Source of the DNA: Pseudomonadota bacterium
Lineage (GTDB): Bacteria; Pseudomonadota; Gammaproteobacteria; JAKAQQ01
DNA: 64,000 nt
NCBI GenBank assembly: GCA_021810635.1
Contig: JAJZIH010000012.1
Span: forward strand, 1 to 64,000
Reading direction: 5' to 3'
Part shown: piece by piece, positions 51,112 to 62,605 of the stretch
Layout of the letters: each line of letters begins with the position of its first letter
Numbering within the stretch: the stretch's first letter is position 1
Made by a program: the position numbers and the translations under genes
Notes under the pieces: model-generated
What the model was told of the DNA's origin: nothing
The model's input: the letters and a program-made list of their open reading frames with translations, nothing else
Database searches by the model: none

Positions 51112-51532
51112 ACTCTGCCCGCCGGGCACCCATGGGGACCAGATCCATGCGGTGCTGCGCGAGCTGCGTACCGCTCTGGACCGGCCGACCTTCGAACGTC
51201 GCTGGCGGCACCAGCATCAAGACTACGGCTACGATGTGGTCGTAGCCTGGCTGGATCAGGAGGTGGCCGGGGTCATGGGGATGCGACCGGTTGCAACCCT
51301 CTCCCGGGGCGCATTCCTCCACATTGACGACTTGGTGACCCGGCACGACTGCCAGCGCCGGGGAATCGGGAAGGCCCTGGTCTGCTGGGCAGAAGCCTGG
51401 GCCATGGAACACGGTCTCGGAGCAGTCTTCCTGGACAGTCGCGAAGAGGCTCTCCCGTTCTACCAGCACATCGGGTATGCACCCCTCGGTTCGGTTCTGG
51501 TCTGGAAGATTCTGGGCGCCCCGACGGTCTGA
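51083..51532 (+). CDS. GNAT-family N-acetyltransferase
   Basis: 149 residues. The acetyl-CoA loop is HDCQRRGIGKALVCWAE (R/Q-x-x-G-x-G/A), followed by GAVFLDSREEALPFYQHIGYAP, the usual C-terminal beta-bulge. The substrate is unknown. It is encoded inside the purD 3' end and is therefore probably co-translated. It converges with rho, 6 bp apart. Confidence 0.85.
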   Translation: MNRQTACRIELCPPGTHGDQIHAVLRELRTALDRPTFERRWRHQHQDYGYDVVVAWLDQEVAGVMGMRPVATLSRGAFLHIDDLVTRHDCQRRGIGKALVCWAEAWAMEHGLGAVFLDSREEALPFYQHIGYAPLGSVLVWKILGAPTV

Positions 51533-51538
51533 GCACTC

Positions 51539-52921
51539 TCAACGCTTCATGGAATCGAAGAATTCGTTGTTGGTTTTGGTTTCCTTGAGCTTCGAAAGGA
51601 GAAACTCAATGGCTGCCAGTTCATCCATCGGATGCAGGAGCTGACGAAGAATCCACAGCTTCTGCAGTTCGTCCGGTGTCACCAGCAGTTCTTCCCGGCG
51701 GGTGCCCGAACGGTTGATATTGATGGCCGGGAAAATCCGCTTTTCGTAAATCCGGCGGTCTAGGTGGATTTCCGAATTGCCGGTCCCTTTGAACTCCTCG
51801 TAGATCACGTCATCCATCCGCGAACCCGTATCAATCAGCGCGGTCGCGACAATGGTGAGACTGCCACCTTCTTCGATGTTCCTCGCCGAACCGAAAATCC
51901 GTTTGGGCCGCTGCAGTGCGCTCGCGTCGACGCCACCGGTCAGGACCTTCCCCGAAGCCGGTGCCACCGTGTTATAGGCCCGCGCCAGACGGGTGATCGA
52001 ATCCAGCAAAATGACCACGTCGCGCTTGTGCTCCACCAAACGTTTGGCCTTTTCACTGACCATCTCTGCCGCCTGGACATGGCGCGATGCCGGCTCATCA
52101 AAGGTGCTGGAGACCACTTCCCCCCGGACCGAACGGCTCATTTCCGTCACTTCCTCGGGTCGCTCGTCGATGAGCAGCACAATGAGATAGACCTCCGGAT
52201 GATTCGCCGTGATGGACTGTGCAATGTTCTGCAACATCATCGTCTTCCCGGCCTTTGGAGGGGAAACGATCAGGCTGCGCTGGCCCTTTCCAATGGGAGC
52301 CACCATATCGACGATCCGAGCCGTCAAATCCTCCGTGCTACCCGTGCCCCGCTCCATCTTGAAACGAGCTCTCGGAAACAGCGGCGTCAGGTTTTCGAAC
52401 AGAATCTTGTTCTGGGCGTTGGACGGGTGATCATAATTGATGCGGTCGACCCGGAGGAGTGCAAAGTAGCGTTCTCCCTCCTTGGGAGGGCGCACATGTC
52501 CGAGAACCGTATCACCGGTCCGCAGGTTGAAACGACGAACTTGGCTCGGCGACACATAGACGTCGTCGGGACCCGCAAGATAAGAACTGTCCGCAGAGCG
52601 GAGAAACCCGTAACCATCCTGCATGATCTCAAGAACACCTTCTGCGACAATGATCTCGCCGCTACGGGCCTTGGCCTTGAGAACGGAGAAAATGACCTCC
52701 TGTTTGCGCGCCCGGGCCGCTCCCTCGATCGACAGTGACTCGGCCAACTGAATCAGTGCGGTGGGTGGCATCTTCTTGAGCGCATTGAGGTCGATCGTGG
52801 GTCGGCTCTCGTCAAAGGCCACATTCTCTTCCGGAATGTCCTCCTCCGGCCCATTGGGCAGGCCGACCATGGGATCATTGGGGAGCATGCGCGGACCGCC
52901 GCGCCGCCTGGGGTACCTCAC
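51539..52921 (-). CDS. rho: Transcription termination factor Rho
   Basis: 460 residues. The conserved N-terminal helical domain ([21 protein letters not shown]) is followed by the RNA-binding cold-shock domain ([31 protein letters not shown]). The ATPase has Walker A SPPKAGKT, Walker [15 protein letters not shown], and the R-loop/Q-loop region [19 protein letters not shown]. About 40 acidic residues precede the domain that Escherichia coli Rho starts with. GTG 52921 overlaps the trxA stop, and the internal ATG 52888 is an alternative. The trxA-rho pair is common. Confidence 0.95.
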   Translation of the reverse strand: MRYPRRRGGPRMLPNDPMVGLPNGPEEDIPEENVAFDESRPTIDLNALKKMPPTALIQLAESLSIEGAARARKQEVIFSVLKAKARSGEIIVAEGVLEIMQDGYGFLRSADSSYLAGPDDVYVSPSQVRRFNLRTGDTVLGHVRPPKEGERYFALLRVDRINYDHPSNAQNKILFENLTPLFPRARFKMERGTGSTEDLTARIVDMVAPIGKGQRSLIVSPPKAGKTMMLQNIAQSITANHPEVYLIVLLIDERPEEVTEMSRSVRGEVVSSTFDEPASRHVQAAEMVSEKAKRLVEHKRDVVILLDSITRLARAYNTVAPASGKVLTGGVDASALQRPKRIFGSARNIEEGGSLTIVATALIDTGSRMDDVIYEEFKGTGNSEIHLDRRIYEKRIFPAININRSGTRREELLVTPDELQKLWILRQLLHPMDELAAIEFLLSKLKETKTNNEFFDSMKR

Positions 52922-53244
52922 AGGTTGGTATCCAGGAAACTGGTCAGCTGGGACCGGCTCAGGGCGCCTACTTTCTGTGCTTGCACATTGCCTCCGTTGA
53001 ACAGGATCAAGGTTGGGATTCCACGGACCCCGTAATGGGCCGGCATCTTCGGATTCTCGTCCACGTTCAGTTTGACGATCCGGAGCCGGTCCGCGTACTG
53101 ATCGGCAATTTCCTCAAGGAGAGGTGCGATCATCCGGCACGGGCCACACCACTCGGCCCAGAAATCGACTACAACCGGCCGGTCGGACTTTAGGACATCC
53201 GCATCGAACGTCGCATCGCTGGTATGGGCGATCACCTCACTCAT
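52918..53244 (-). CDS. trxA: Thioredoxin
   Basis: 108 residues with the canonical active site [16 protein letters not shown] and cis-Pro in [12 protein letters not shown]. It is the general cytoplasmic disulfide reductant. The stop overlaps the rho start, so the two genes form an operon, as in many proteobacteria. Confidence 0.96.
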   Translation of the reverse strand: MSEVIAHTSDATFDADVLKSDRPVVVDFWAEWCGPCRMIAPLLEEIADQYADRLRIVKLNVDENPKMPAHYGVRGIPTLILFNGGNVQAQKVGALSRSQLTSFLDTNL

Positions 53245-53492
53245 GAGCGGGCTCCAGATGGAAGATGGAACAAGATGGATGGGAAATCTTCAGTACCGTG
53301 ATGTTGTGAGGAACTCCAACTCACTTTATGAACACTGGACCCGAACCCCCTCAGGGTCAACGGGGGGAACCCGGCGTACCCCGACGCCTTGATTTTCCGC
53401 AGTCCAGAGATTGGGGAACCGACCTGATTCGTAACCTTGCGAACCCGTACACCATGGTGACGGAAAAACCCGTTACACCCGTCTTGATCCCC

Positions 53493-53522
53493 TATCCGGG
53501 TTTCACATCCAGTACCCGGATA
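53493..53522. promoter_or_regulatory. Perfect 9-bp inverted repeat upstream of trxA
   Basis: TATCCGGGT-N12-ACCCGGATA lies about 250 bp upstream of the trxA start and 280 bp upstream of the ABC ATPase start. It may be an operator or hairpin. The rest of 53245-53803 has no credible gene. Confidence 0.4.
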
Positions 53523-53612
53523 AAGTAGCACAAAGCCCGATCCGGTTGCAAGCGATCCTCACCCCGACCGGGGTGCCCCCCCGGGGGAAGCCGGTCCGAC
53601 AATACGGCAGCG

Positions 53613-53618
53613 TATAAT
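53613..53618 (+). promoter_or_regulatory. Consensus -10 element (TATAAT)
   Basis: A perfect TATAAT at 53613-53618 lies 186 bp before the ABC ATPase ATG. The -35 region at 17-bp spacing is weak. A GC-rich hairpin region precedes it. It is the likely promoter of the ABC exporter operon. Confidence 0.45.
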
Positions 53619-53803
53619 GGGCCACCCGAGGATTGTCAGCCGGCGTCTCCCGCAACCAGGACTTCACCCGCATCGTTCGATGGCCGGGACGGGAATCGGC
53701 TAGACAAGACAACACCCCCCTCTCCCCTGGGGAAGAGGAGGCCGGGCCCCTTGGGGCCGTTCGTATCCACGGCATTCCTGCGGATCCGGAGTGTACAGAC
53801 TTG

Positions 53804-54745
53804 ATGACCGCATCGACCGTCACCCCCACACCCGCAGCCCTTGAAATCAGCGGACTGCGCAAAATCTACAAGAATGGAAGAACGGCCTTGCGGGGAATTG
53901 ATCTGCGTGTCCTGCCCGGCGAGTTTTTTGCCCTTCTCGGTCCGAACGGAGCCGGAAAAACGACAACGATCGGCATTCTCACTTCTCTGGTCAACCGCAC
54001 TGCCGGCACCATCCGGATCTTCGGCATCGATCACGAGAAGAAAACGGCCGATGCCCGCGCCCAGATGGGAGTTGTCCCACAGGAAGTCAACTGCAACCTC
54101 TTCGAGAAAGTCGAAGACATCATCCTCAATCAGGCCGGCTACTACGGGATCCCGCGGCCGGAGGCGCGGCCGCGGTGTCGGATGCTGCTCGAATCCCTTG
54201 ACTTGACCCCCTATCGGAACCAGATGGCCCGCACCCTGTCGGGGGGGTTCAAAAGGCGGCTCATGATCGCCCGTGCCCTGATCCACAATCCCCGCCTGCT
54301 CATCCTCGATGAACCGACCGCGGGCGTTGACGTCGAGATGCGCCACGAGACCTGGCAGTTCCTCCGAGAACTCAATGCCTCGGGAACCACCATCATTCTC
54401 ACGACGCACTACCTCGAAGAGGCGGAACTGCTCTGCAACCGGCTGGCCATCATCCACCACGGTGAAATCGTCGCCCAAGGCAGCAAACGATCCCTCCTGG
54501 AGATGATGTCGTATCAGACCTATCTCCTCGACCTCGCCACACCGCTCGCAGCCCTGCCGGACCTGGGGCTGCCCCGGATCCGTCTGGTTGACCCTGAGCA
54601 GATCGAGGTGGCGATTACGCAGGAGGAAAACCTCAACCAGGTCTTTCAGGCCCTGGACTCCCACGGAATCCGGGTGCAAAGCCTGCGCAACAAATCCAAC
54701 CGCCTCGAAGAACTGTTCCTGCATTTGACCGGGAAAGCGCCATGA
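53804..54745 (+). CDS. ABC-2 exporter ATPase (YadG-like)
   Basis: 313 residues. Walker A is GPNGAGKTTT, signature LSGGFKRRLM, Walker B LLILDEPTAGVDVEM, H-loop LTTHYLEEAELLC. It matches the YadG/CcmA-like exporter ATPases. ATG 53804 fits the domain start (ALEISGLRKIY). The stop overlaps the permease start (ATGA). Confidence 0.88.
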   Translation: MTASTVTPTPAALEISGLRKIYKNGRTALRGIDLRVLPGEFFALLGPNGAGKTTTIGILTSLVNRTAGTIRIFGIDHEKKTADARAQMGVVPQEVNCNLFEKVEDIILNQAGYYGIPRPEARPRCRMLLESLDLTPYRNQMARTLSGGFKRRLMIARALIHNPRLLILDEPTAGVDVEMRHETWQFLRELNASGTTIILTTHYLEEAELLCNRLAIIHHGEIVAQGSKRSLLEMMSYQTYLLDLATPLAALPDLGLPRIRLVDPEQIEVAITQEENLNQVFQALDSHGIRVQSLRNKSNRLEELFLHLTGKAP

Positions 54746-55518
54746 GCCGGACGCACCAGAACTGGGTCGGGCTATCCACTCTGGTCAACAAGGAGGTCGT
54801 GAGGATCATCCGGATCTGGCCCCAGACGCTGATCCCTCCCGTGATCACCATGTCGCTTTACTTTGTCATTTTTGGCAGCGTCATCGGTTCGCGGGTGGGC
54901 AAGATCTCCGGTTTCAACTACATGGCCTACATCGCCCCGGGCCTGATCATGATGTCGATCATCACCAACTCCTATTCCAACGTGGTTTCGTCCTTTTTCG
55001 GGGCCAAATTCGCGCGCCATGTCGAGGAGCTCCTGGTCAGTCCGATGCCCCTGAGCCTCTTGCTTCTGGGCTACATGATCGGCGGCATGGTCCGGGGACT
55101 GCTCAATGGGGCCCTCGTCACCGTCGTGGCTCTCTTTTTCACTCACCTGGATCCCGCCGAACCCTGGGTTGTCATTTCGGTTGCCATCCTGACTTCAGCG
55201 ATCTTTTCTCTTGCCGGCTTCACCAACGCAATTTTCGCCAAAAAGTTCGATGACATTTCCATCGTCCCCACTTTTGTCCTGACCCCATTGACCTACCTCG
55301 GCGGGGTGTTCTATTCCATTGCCCTGCTACCACCCTTCTGGAGGGACCTGAGCCGGATCAATCCGATCGTCTACATGGTCAGCGCGTTCCGGACTGGAAT
55401 CCTCGGTATCCGGACCATGCCGCTCACAATGGCCTACAGCTTCATGGTCCTTTTCCTCCTGTTCCTGTTTGCGGCGAACTGGTGGCTCCTAAAACGCGGG
55501 ATCGGGATCCGTAGCTAA
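54742..55518 (+). CDS. ABC-2 exporter permease (YadH-like)
   Basis: 258 residues with six membrane helices. It includes GFNYMAYIAPGLIMMSIITN, FGAKFARHVEELLVSPMP and a late segment LTYLGGVFYSIALLPPFWRDLSRINPIVYMV, all typical of YadH-type permeases. It forms an exporter with the preceding ATPase. The substrate is unknown. Confidence 0.88.
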   Translation: MSRTHQNWVGLSTLVNKEVVRIIRIWPQTLIPPVITMSLYFVIFGSVIGSRVGKISGFNYMAYIAPGLIMMSIITNSYSNVVSSFFGAKFARHVEELLVSPMPLSLLLLGYMIGGMVRGLLNGALVTVVALFFTHLDPAEPWVVISVAILTSAIFSLAGFTNAIFAKKFDDISIVPTFVLTPLTYLGGVFYSIALLPPFWRDLSRINPIVYMVSAFRTGILGIRTMPLTMAYSFMVLFLLFLFAANWWLLKRGIGIRS

Positions 55519-55542
55519 CCCTTCCTCCCGTTTCTGGAATAG

Positions 55543-56646
<1,104 letters not shown>

Positions 56647-56729
56647 GAACTTCAGCCAATTTGCACAAATCCCAATCTCATCGTAAGCTAAAACCGGGCA
56701 AGAAACCGGTTCGGTAAGGAAGTCGTCCG

Positions 56730-58784
56730 ATGAAACTGAAAACCTCCCGTCTGCGGATCCAGAGTGGACTCTTCGTACTGACCCTGTCCGTCCTTGCGGG
56801 CTGCAGCGTCAGCACTCCCAACACACCCTCCGCCCCCAATCCCAATGCCGGCTTCACCGCACGGTTTTACCCGGCCGGTGGGATCGGACCCTTCCCCACG
56901 GACCTTGATTTCCTCAACTCGACCACGGGGACCCTGAACATCCCGGTGACCGATCCGGGCAATTTCGAGGATCCCTACGTTGACATGAATACCATGGCCG
57001 GGTTTTCGACCACGGCGCCCATCAACGCCTATTTCACGCAGCCCGTCAATGCCGCGACCCTGCCCGGGCACGTGTATGTGTTCCAGGTCCAAACCGACCC
57101 CCAGGAAGGGTACGCGGTCACTGGTTTCGTGAAGCCCTTGACCGTGGGCGTTGATTACACGGTGACCGTATCCCCCCAGGATCCGGACGTGATCGACATC
57201 ACGCCGGTGCTTCCCCTGGCGCCATCCAGTTCCTACCTCCTGGTTCTCACAAACGGCATCCAGGATACGGCCGGTGCCACAGTGAGCGCTGACACGGACT
57301 ACGCAGCCATTGAACAGCATGTCACCGAAAACACCTCACTCACTAACCCGATCCTGGAGGCCATTTCGCCCATCATCGGCTCACAGATCGAGGTGGCGGC
57401 AAGCACCGGCATTCTCCCGTCCAGCATCGTCCTGACCTGGACGGTCTCCACCCAGTCGATTACTCCGGTGCTGGATTCCATCGAACAAAACGCGCAGCCG
57501 ACCCAGGTCACCGATCTCACCTTCATGGGCACAACCGCCACTTTCATTTCAGGGAGTCCGGGCTATGCCAACGTCTACCAGGGCCTGCTCACGATTCCCT
57601 ACTATCTGGGCGCCCCCTCGGCAGCTGATCCAACAGCTCCCCTGACCGACTTCTGGCATGGTGTGGGCGGCTCCGATCTCACCCGTTACAATCCGGTCCC
57701 GGTCCCGACCACGACCCTCGAGATCCCGATCCTAGTGACGACCCCGAATTCGAACTCGCCCAACTACAGTTATCCCACAACCGGTTTTCCGGTGGCGATT
57801 TTCCAGCACGGTATCGGACAAAACCGGACCAATGACCTTGCGGTGGCGGACGCGTTCGCCGAGGCCGATTACGCAACGGTCGCGATTGATCTTCCGTTAC
57901 ATGGGATCACCGATCCGCAGAATCCCTTCTACATGGGCTCCTACGAAAGGACGTTCAATCTACCGGTCGGACTGGGAACGCCGGAGGTCCAACCGGGAAC
58001 AATCGCCCCGTCAGGAACCTACTTCATCAACCTGACCCACCTCCTGGTCAGCCGTGACAACTTGCGAGAGGCTGTTGCCGACCTCATCACACTGACTAAA
58101 ACCCTGCCGGACATCCAGATTCCCACAACGGGACAGAGGCTTGACGCGTCCAAAATCTTCTTTGTGGGCCATTCCCTGGGCGCCATCGTCGGGACGGTCT
58201 ACCTGGGAGTGGATCCGGCGCCCTATGCGGCGACGCTGGGCATGGCGGGTGCGGAGATTCCCTATCTTCTGAACAACTCAGCGACATTCGGCCCGATCAT
58301 CCAAAGCGGGCTGGCGCAGGCGGGCATCCAGCCCAATACCCAGTTGTACGATGATTTCCTGCGCAATGCCCAGACCGTCGTCGATTCCGGGGATCCGGCG
58401 AACTGGGGGGCGATGGCCGCCCGCCTGCATCCCATCGACATGATCGAGGTCATTGGCGATTCCCAAACCGGTGCCCTGCCGGACCAGGTGGTTCCGAACT
58501 CGGCGACGAATCTCCTGGCCAGAATCATGGGCCTGACCCAGTACGGGACCCCAAACGACGGCTCGCTCTCGGTAAACGTGGTGCCCACGGGGGTACGGGG
58601 AATCGTCAAGTTCCTGACTGGTGCGCATGGTTCCCTAATCGATCCTTCGCCCAGTCTGGCTGCATTCCAAGAGATGCAGAGCGAGATGGTGGTCTTCGCC
58701 GCGGGGGATCCGGCCCAGAGCTTGCCCGGTGACGGAGAAACCCTCCTCATACAGAACACGGGCATCGTCCAGAATCCACAGTAA
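56730..58784 (+). CDS. VolA/Pla-1-like surface lipoprotein lipase
   Basis: 684 residues. A lipoprotein signal ends LSVLAGC (Cys25). The N-terminal 200 residues are Ig-like beta-rich. A Thr/Ser-rich middle follows. The alpha/beta-hydrolase domain starts near VAIFQHGIGQNRTNDLAV. The nucleophile is Ser in FVGHSLGAIVG, with a His candidate in GAHGSLIDPS. It fits the bacterial virulence-factor lipase group (VolA), surface lysophospholipases that release fatty acids. Monocistronic, with about 80 bp of promoter region. Confidence 0.8.
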   Translation: MKLKTSRLRIQSGLFVLTLSVLAGCSVSTPNTPSAPNPNAGFTARFYPAGGIGPFPTDLDFLNSTTGTLNIPVTDPGNFEDPYVDMNTMAGFSTTAPINAYFTQPVNAATLPGHVYVFQVQTDPQEGYAVTGFVKPLTVGVDYTVTVSPQDPDVIDITPVLPLAPSSSYLLVLTNGIQDTAGATVSADTDYAAIEQHVTENTSLTNPILEAISPIIGSQIEVAASTGILPSSIVLTWTVSTQSITPVLDSIEQNAQPTQVTDLTFMGTTATFISGSPGYANVYQGLLTIPYYLGAPSAADPTAPLTDFWHGVGGSDLTRYNPVPVPTTTLEIPILVTTPNSNSPNYSYPTTGFPVAIFQHGIGQNRTNDLAVADAFAEADYATVAIDLPLHGITDPQNPFYMGSYERTFNLPVGLGTPEVQPGTIAPSGTYFINLTHLLVSRDNLREAVADLITLTKTLPDIQIPTTGQRLDASKIFFVGHSLGAIVGTVYLGVDPAPYAATLGMAGAEIPYLLNNSATFGPIIQSGLAQAGIQPNTQLYDDFLRNAQTVVDSGDPANWGAMAARLHPIDMIEVIGDSQTGALPDQVVPNSATNLLARIMGLTQYGTPNDGSLSVNVVPTGVRGIVKFLTGAHGSLIDPSPSLAAFQEMQSEMVVFAAGDPAQSLPGDGETLLIQNTGIVQNPQ

Positions 58785-58829
58785 TTCTCACTGCCCGGGG
58801 AAACTCCGTCCCGCCGGACAGCCGATCCT

Positions 58830-59528
58830 ATGAGCGAGGAAGACGGCGCCGTTTCATCGATCCAGTTCAAGCGGGTCACGATGCGTTACCGACCGGACCT
58901 CGAGGCCCTTTCCGACCTTTCGCTGGAGATCCGCGAGCGAGAAATGGTCTTTGTCACCGGTCCTTCCGGAGCCGGCAAAAGCACCCTGCTGCGTCTCCTG
59001 GCGGCTCTGGAACGACCGACCCGGGGGCAGCTTTGGGTCTGGGGAAGAAATGTCGGGATGCTGGCCCCTCGGCGCATCCCGGCCTACCGGCGCGGCATCG
59101 GCCTCGTGTTCCAAGACCACCGACTGCTGCTCGACCGGACAGTTTTTGACAACGTGGCATTGCCCCTCATCATCGCCGGTGCTCCCCGCCACGAGGTCAC
59201 CCAGCGTGTTCGGGCCGCCCTCCAGACGGTCGGTCTTCTATCCCGTGAGCAGGAACGGCCGGTGGTCCTTTCCGGAGGGGAGCAGCAACGGATCGGCATC
59301 GCCCGCGCCATTGTGGCCCGCCCCCCCCTGCTGATTGCCGATGAACCCACCGGGAACCTGGATCCTCTGCTCGCGATCGAAATCATGCGATTGTTCCAGC
59401 GGCTGAACGAGATGGGCACGACTGTCATCATCGCCTCCCATGCCATGGGACTGATCCAAAAAATGGACCATCGGATCCTCACGCTCCACCAAGGTACTTT
59501 GGCCGGGGACACCGGCGCTTCCCCGTGA
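58830..59528 (+). CDS. ftsE: Cell division ATPase FtsE
   Basis: 232 residues. Walker [12 protein letters not shown]-loop [22 protein letters not shown], signature [15 protein letters not shown], Walker [14 protein letters not shown]. The FtsE-specific FQDHRLL and NVALPL sequences support FtsE over LolD. It controls peptidoglycan hydrolases at the septum with FtsX, whose start overlaps its stop. Confidence 0.92.
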   Translation: MSEEDGAVSSIQFKRVTMRYRPDLEALSDLSLEIREREMVFVTGPSGAGKSTLLRLLAALERPTRGQLWVWGRNVGMLAPRRIPAYRRGIGLVFQDHRLLLDRTVFDNVALPLIIAGAPRHEVTQRVRAALQTVGLLSREQERPVVLSGGEQQRIGIARAIVARPPLLIADEPTGNLDPLLAIEIMRLFQRLNEMGTTVIIASHAMGLIQKMDHRILTLHQGTLAGDTGASP

Positions 59529-60445
59529 AAGCTCGGCTGAAATCGGCTCTGGTCCACCACGCGAGAGCGTTCATCTCCAGCCTGGGACTTCTCTGGCGAC
59601 GGCGGCTCGCGGCGGTTGCCACCCTCACGGTCATTGCCATCGCCCTTGAACTTCCCGCCGGTCTGGAGGCAATCGGGCACAACGTGGCGCGTTTGGAAGG
59701 CCCGTTGGGGCTGACTCCCCATCTCACGGTTTTTCTGAAACCCGCCGAAAGTGGTCGCGAAGCCCGCCGTCTCGCCAGCCAATGGAGCCGGCTGTACTCC
59801 ATCCACACCCGGCGGGTCCTGGGCCGCAGGTCGGCCCTCGCGGAATTCAGGCAATGGTCCGGAATCAAGGGGTCCCTGTCGTTCCTCGGACGCCGCCCAC
59901 TACCGGCCATCCTGGTTTTCTCGGCGGTCAACCAGGGCCCCCAGAACCTTCACCAACTGAGTCAGGCGCTTTCCCGGCAACCGGAAGTTTCGGCAGTCCG
60001 CACGGATTTTTCCTGGCTCGAGCGTTTACATGGAATCCTTCAATTCCTGGGCCGTCTCGATCATGTCCTTTACGTGCTTTTTGCCCTGACCACGGTTCTC
60101 ATCATCGGCAACACGATTCGCTTGGACATCGGAAATGCCCAGGATGAGATTGAAACCCTGAAATTGCTGGGAGCGCCCCGCTCCTTTATCCGCCGTCCGT
60201 TTCTCTACCGGGGCGTCTGGTACGGCCTGCTCGGCGGACTCTATGCCTACTTCATCCTGCTTGCCGAGTTCGCGGTTATTGCCGGACCCCTGGCCCGGTT
60301 GGGCCGCTATTACAATCGCTCGTTCTCACCTGAGTGGCCCTCGATCCATCTGGGTCTGACCCTCCTATCCGCCGGAGCCGTGCTCGGGTGGATCGGGGCC
60401 ATTCTCGCCGTGCAGCTCGAACTGACGAAACGACCGTCGACCTGA
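59525..60445 (+). CDS. ftsX: Cell division permease-like protein FtsX
   Basis: 306 residues with four membrane helices. A large periplasmic domain after helix 1 (about 50-180) contains [10 protein letters not shown]. The C-terminal [23 protein letters not shown] is the FtsX signature. GTG 59525 overlaps ftsE by 4 bp. The C-terminal coding region overlaps the convergent kdkA 3' end by 81 bp, unusual in length. Confidence 0.9.
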   Translation: MKARLKSALVHHARAFISSLGLLWRRRLAAVATLTVIAIALELPAGLEAIGHNVARLEGPLGLTPHLTVFLKPAESGREARRLASQWSRLYSIHTRRVLGRRSALAEFRQWSGIKGSLSFLGRRPLPAILVFSAVNQGPQNLHQLSQALSRQPEVSAVRTDFSWLERLHGILQFLGRLDHVLYVLFALTTVLIIGNTIRLDIGNAQDEIETLKLLGAPRSFIRRPFLYRGVWYGLLGGLYAYFILLAEFAVIAGPLARLGRYYNRSFSPEWPSIHLGLTLLSAGAVLGWIGAILAVQLELTKRPST

Positions 60446-61171
60446 ACCAGATGCGCCCGGTCGCCCCGGCGGTTTCGGGACGTACCCGCGGCGAATCAGG
60501 ACATCCCAGGCCTCGGCTTCCGCAGCCCCGCCTGGCTGCTTTTCCAGGGACCGTCTCAGCCGTCTCAGTGAGCGGTCGGAAAAGTACCGGGATCTCCGGT
60601 GCCGCCTACGTGCACGGTCGAAATCGAGGAGACAAACCTCCCCTTTGGGGGTCAACCAGATATTCGTGGCATTCAGGTCGGCATGCTCAATCCCCAAGTC
60701 GTGGAACCGGCGGATGGTCCGTCCGATACCCGTCCAGTCGATGGGCTGAGCCGATCGAATGGCCTGCGCGAGACTGGTTCCGTCGAGGCGGGCGGTCACC
60801 AGATCCGCACGGTATCCCCAGAACCCGGTGCGGTCGATGACGGCGAGGACCGGTGGCGGGACCGGCAGACCCTCATGACGCATTTCCGCGAGAAGGGCCA
60901 TCTCGCGCCACGGCCGGGACCGTTTCAAACCCAGCCAGAAATAACGATCGACGACCCACCGTGCCGGCCAACCGCCGCGATAGTAATGACGGTGGACATA
61001 CTCCCGCCCCTCATGCCGGAGATAGGTCGCCTCACCACGCCGGTTGGCACTGGATCCGGACTTGCCGACCAGCGGTTTTCTCCATAGACTCAGGAGAGTT
61101 TCGGGCGTATCCCGTTCGAAAAGTATGTAACGGAAGCCGGTCTGACGGCAACCCCATCGAGCCCATTCCAT
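60365..61171 (-). CDS. kdkA: Kdo kinase KdkA
   Basis: About 268 residues of the lipopolysaccharide kinase fold. EYVHRHYYRGGWPARWV is the conserved N-lobe, the catalytic loop is HADLNATNIWL and the Mg site is LLDFDRAR. It phosphorylates the Kdo residue of lipid A precursor. The ATG at 61171 overlaps the start codon of the opposite heptosyltransferase gene, so one of the starts may be wrong. Longer in-frame starts reach 61234. Its 3' end overlaps ftsX. Confidence 0.87.
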   Translation of the reverse strand: MEWARWGCRQTGFRYILFERDTPETLLSLWRKPLVGKSGSSANRRGEATYLRHEGREYVHRHYYRGGWPARWVVDRYFWLGLKRSRPWREMALLAEMRHEGLPVPPPVLAVIDRTGFWGYRADLVTARLDGTSLAQAIRSAQPIDWTGIGRTIRRFHDLGIEHADLNATNIWLTPKGEVCLLDFDRARRRHRRSRYFSDRSLRRLRRSLEKQPGGAAEAEAWDVLIRRGYVPKPPGRPGASGSGRRSFRQFELHGENGPDPPEHGSGG

Positions 61172-62261
61172 GTCCGCGAATCGACCTCCCATTCCCGAAC
61201 CTCGATCGATCGCCATTCTACGCCTGTCAGCCATCGGAGACGTCTGTCACATGGTCCCTGTCGTCCGGACCCTGCAGCAGGTGCGCCCCGATTGCCGTCT
61301 CACCTGGATTATCGGCAGGCGGGAAGCCGAACTGGTTGACGATCTGCCCGGGATCGAATTCATCCGGTTCGACAAACAGGACGGACTGCGGAGTTACCGG
61401 AAACTGGCCCGTGAGCTCAAGGGACGGCGGTTTGATGTCCTTTTTCACATGCAGAACTCTTGGCGTGCAAACAGCGTGAGTCTGGCCCTCCGGGCAGCGG
61501 TCCGCATCGGCTTTGCGCGGGGCGACACTCATGACGCCCAGTGGCTCTTTACCAACCACAGGATCCCGCCGCTGGGTCACGTGCATGTCATGGAATCCTT
61601 TTTTGCCTTTCTCCGCGAACTCGGGATTGCCGAAACCTCCCTGACCTGGGACCTGCCCATCCCAGCTACGGCACTGGAGCAGGCCCGTCAGTGGATCCCC
61701 GATGGGGTGCCGGCCCTGGTCGTGAGCCCATGTGCTGCGCCCCGCTTCCGCAACTTTCGCGACTGGCCGGCCGACCGCTATGCGACCGTGTGCCGTTACG
61801 CGGCAGACCGTTATGGCCTGAAGATCATCATCACCGGAGGAGCGAGCAAACAGGAGGCGCACTATAGCGAAATCATCCGGCACCACGTCCCGCAAGCCAT
61901 CGATCTCACCGGGAAAACCCGGCTCAAGGATCTTCTGGCTCTCCTCACCCGGGCCCGTGGCCTGCTTTGCCCCGACTCCGGCCCCGCCCATATGGGAACC
62001 GCCGCAGGCATACCCGTGATCGGCTTGTTCGCTTCCACCAATCCAGACCGGGCCCGACCCTACCGGAGCCGGACCTGGTGCGTCAACCGCTATCCCGATG
62101 CCCTTGAGCGTTTCCTCAGGCGGCACGTTGACGAGGTTCCCTGGGGGACCCGCGTCCGTGACCCCGGAGCCATGGATCTGGTGACGGTCGGGGACGTGAT
62201 GGAAAGACTCGATCGGCTCATGGCCGGCCCCGCCCGGTCCTCCGAAGTGCCCATGACCTGA
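61170..62261 (+). CDS. Glycosyltransferase family 9 heptosyltransferase
   Basis: 363 residues. The N-terminal LRLSAIGDVCHMVPVVRTL and the C-terminal CPDSGPAHMGTAAGIPVIGLFASTNPDRARPY are the GT9 signatures of LPS heptosyltransferases, which use ADP-heptose. A late WaaF-like gene is also present, so this may be WaaC or another inner-core heptosyltransferase. It lies head-to-head with kdkA. No good ribosome site is seen before ATG 61170. Confidence 0.85.
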   Translation: MSANRPPIPEPRSIAILRLSAIGDVCHMVPVVRTLQQVRPDCRLTWIIGRREAELVDDLPGIEFIRFDKQDGLRSYRKLARELKGRRFDVLFHMQNSWRANSVSLALRAAVRIGFARGDTHDAQWLFTNHRIPPLGHVHVMESFFAFLRELGIAETSLTWDLPIPATALEQARQWIPDGVPALVVSPCAAPRFRNFRDWPADRYATVCRYAADRYGLKIIITGGASKQEAHYSEIIRHHVPQAIDLTGKTRLKDLLALLTRARGLLCPDSGPAHMGTAAGIPVIGLFASTNPDRARPYRSRTWCVNRYPDALERFLRRHVDEVPWGTRVRDPGAMDLVTVGDVMERLDRLMAGPARSSEVPMT

Positions 62262-62389
62262 GTTCCCTTGGGGCCCTGCCCGTCAATCCCGGGTCCCCAT
62301 GCTAGAATGCCATGATTCCAATCCCCCGCACCGGGACCGCAACCCGTCTGATGGGGGCGAGCCGGGCAGCCGGGTGCAGACGAATCCAA

Positions 62390-62605
62390 ATGAGCATGTG
62401 CAGACCCCAACCCAACGGTGAACGTGTCTACCACGTCCGGATGGCCGATCTCCCGATCAGCTGTCCGCGAGAGGACATGGTTCTATGGTGCTCGCACCCG
62501 CGGGTTTTCCTGGCGCTGGACGAACAGGCGGAGGTGATCTGCCCCTATTGCAGCGCCCGCTACATCGTCGACGACTTTGACCCGTCACTGAAGCCCCCGG
62601 CATGA
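62390..62605 (+). CDS. CHCC-type zinc-finger protein
   Basis: About 71 residues. The motif LPISCPREDMVLWCSHPRVF...ICPYCSARY is the zf-CHCC zinc site (Cys-His-Cys-Cys) shared with the mitochondrial complex I subunit NDUFS6 and small bacterial proteins. Its role is unknown. The start may be ATG 62390 or the next ATG two codons later. It overlaps hldD by 4 bp. Confidence 0.8.
   Translation: MSMCRPQPNGERVYHVRMADLPISCPREDMVLWCSHPRVFLALDEQAEVICPYCSARYIVDDFDPSLKPPA

Noticed and set aside
53328-53528. 66-residue plus-strand frame upstream of the ABC operon
   Set aside because: No ribosome site, no protein-like pattern, and it lies across the inverted repeat in a promoter region.
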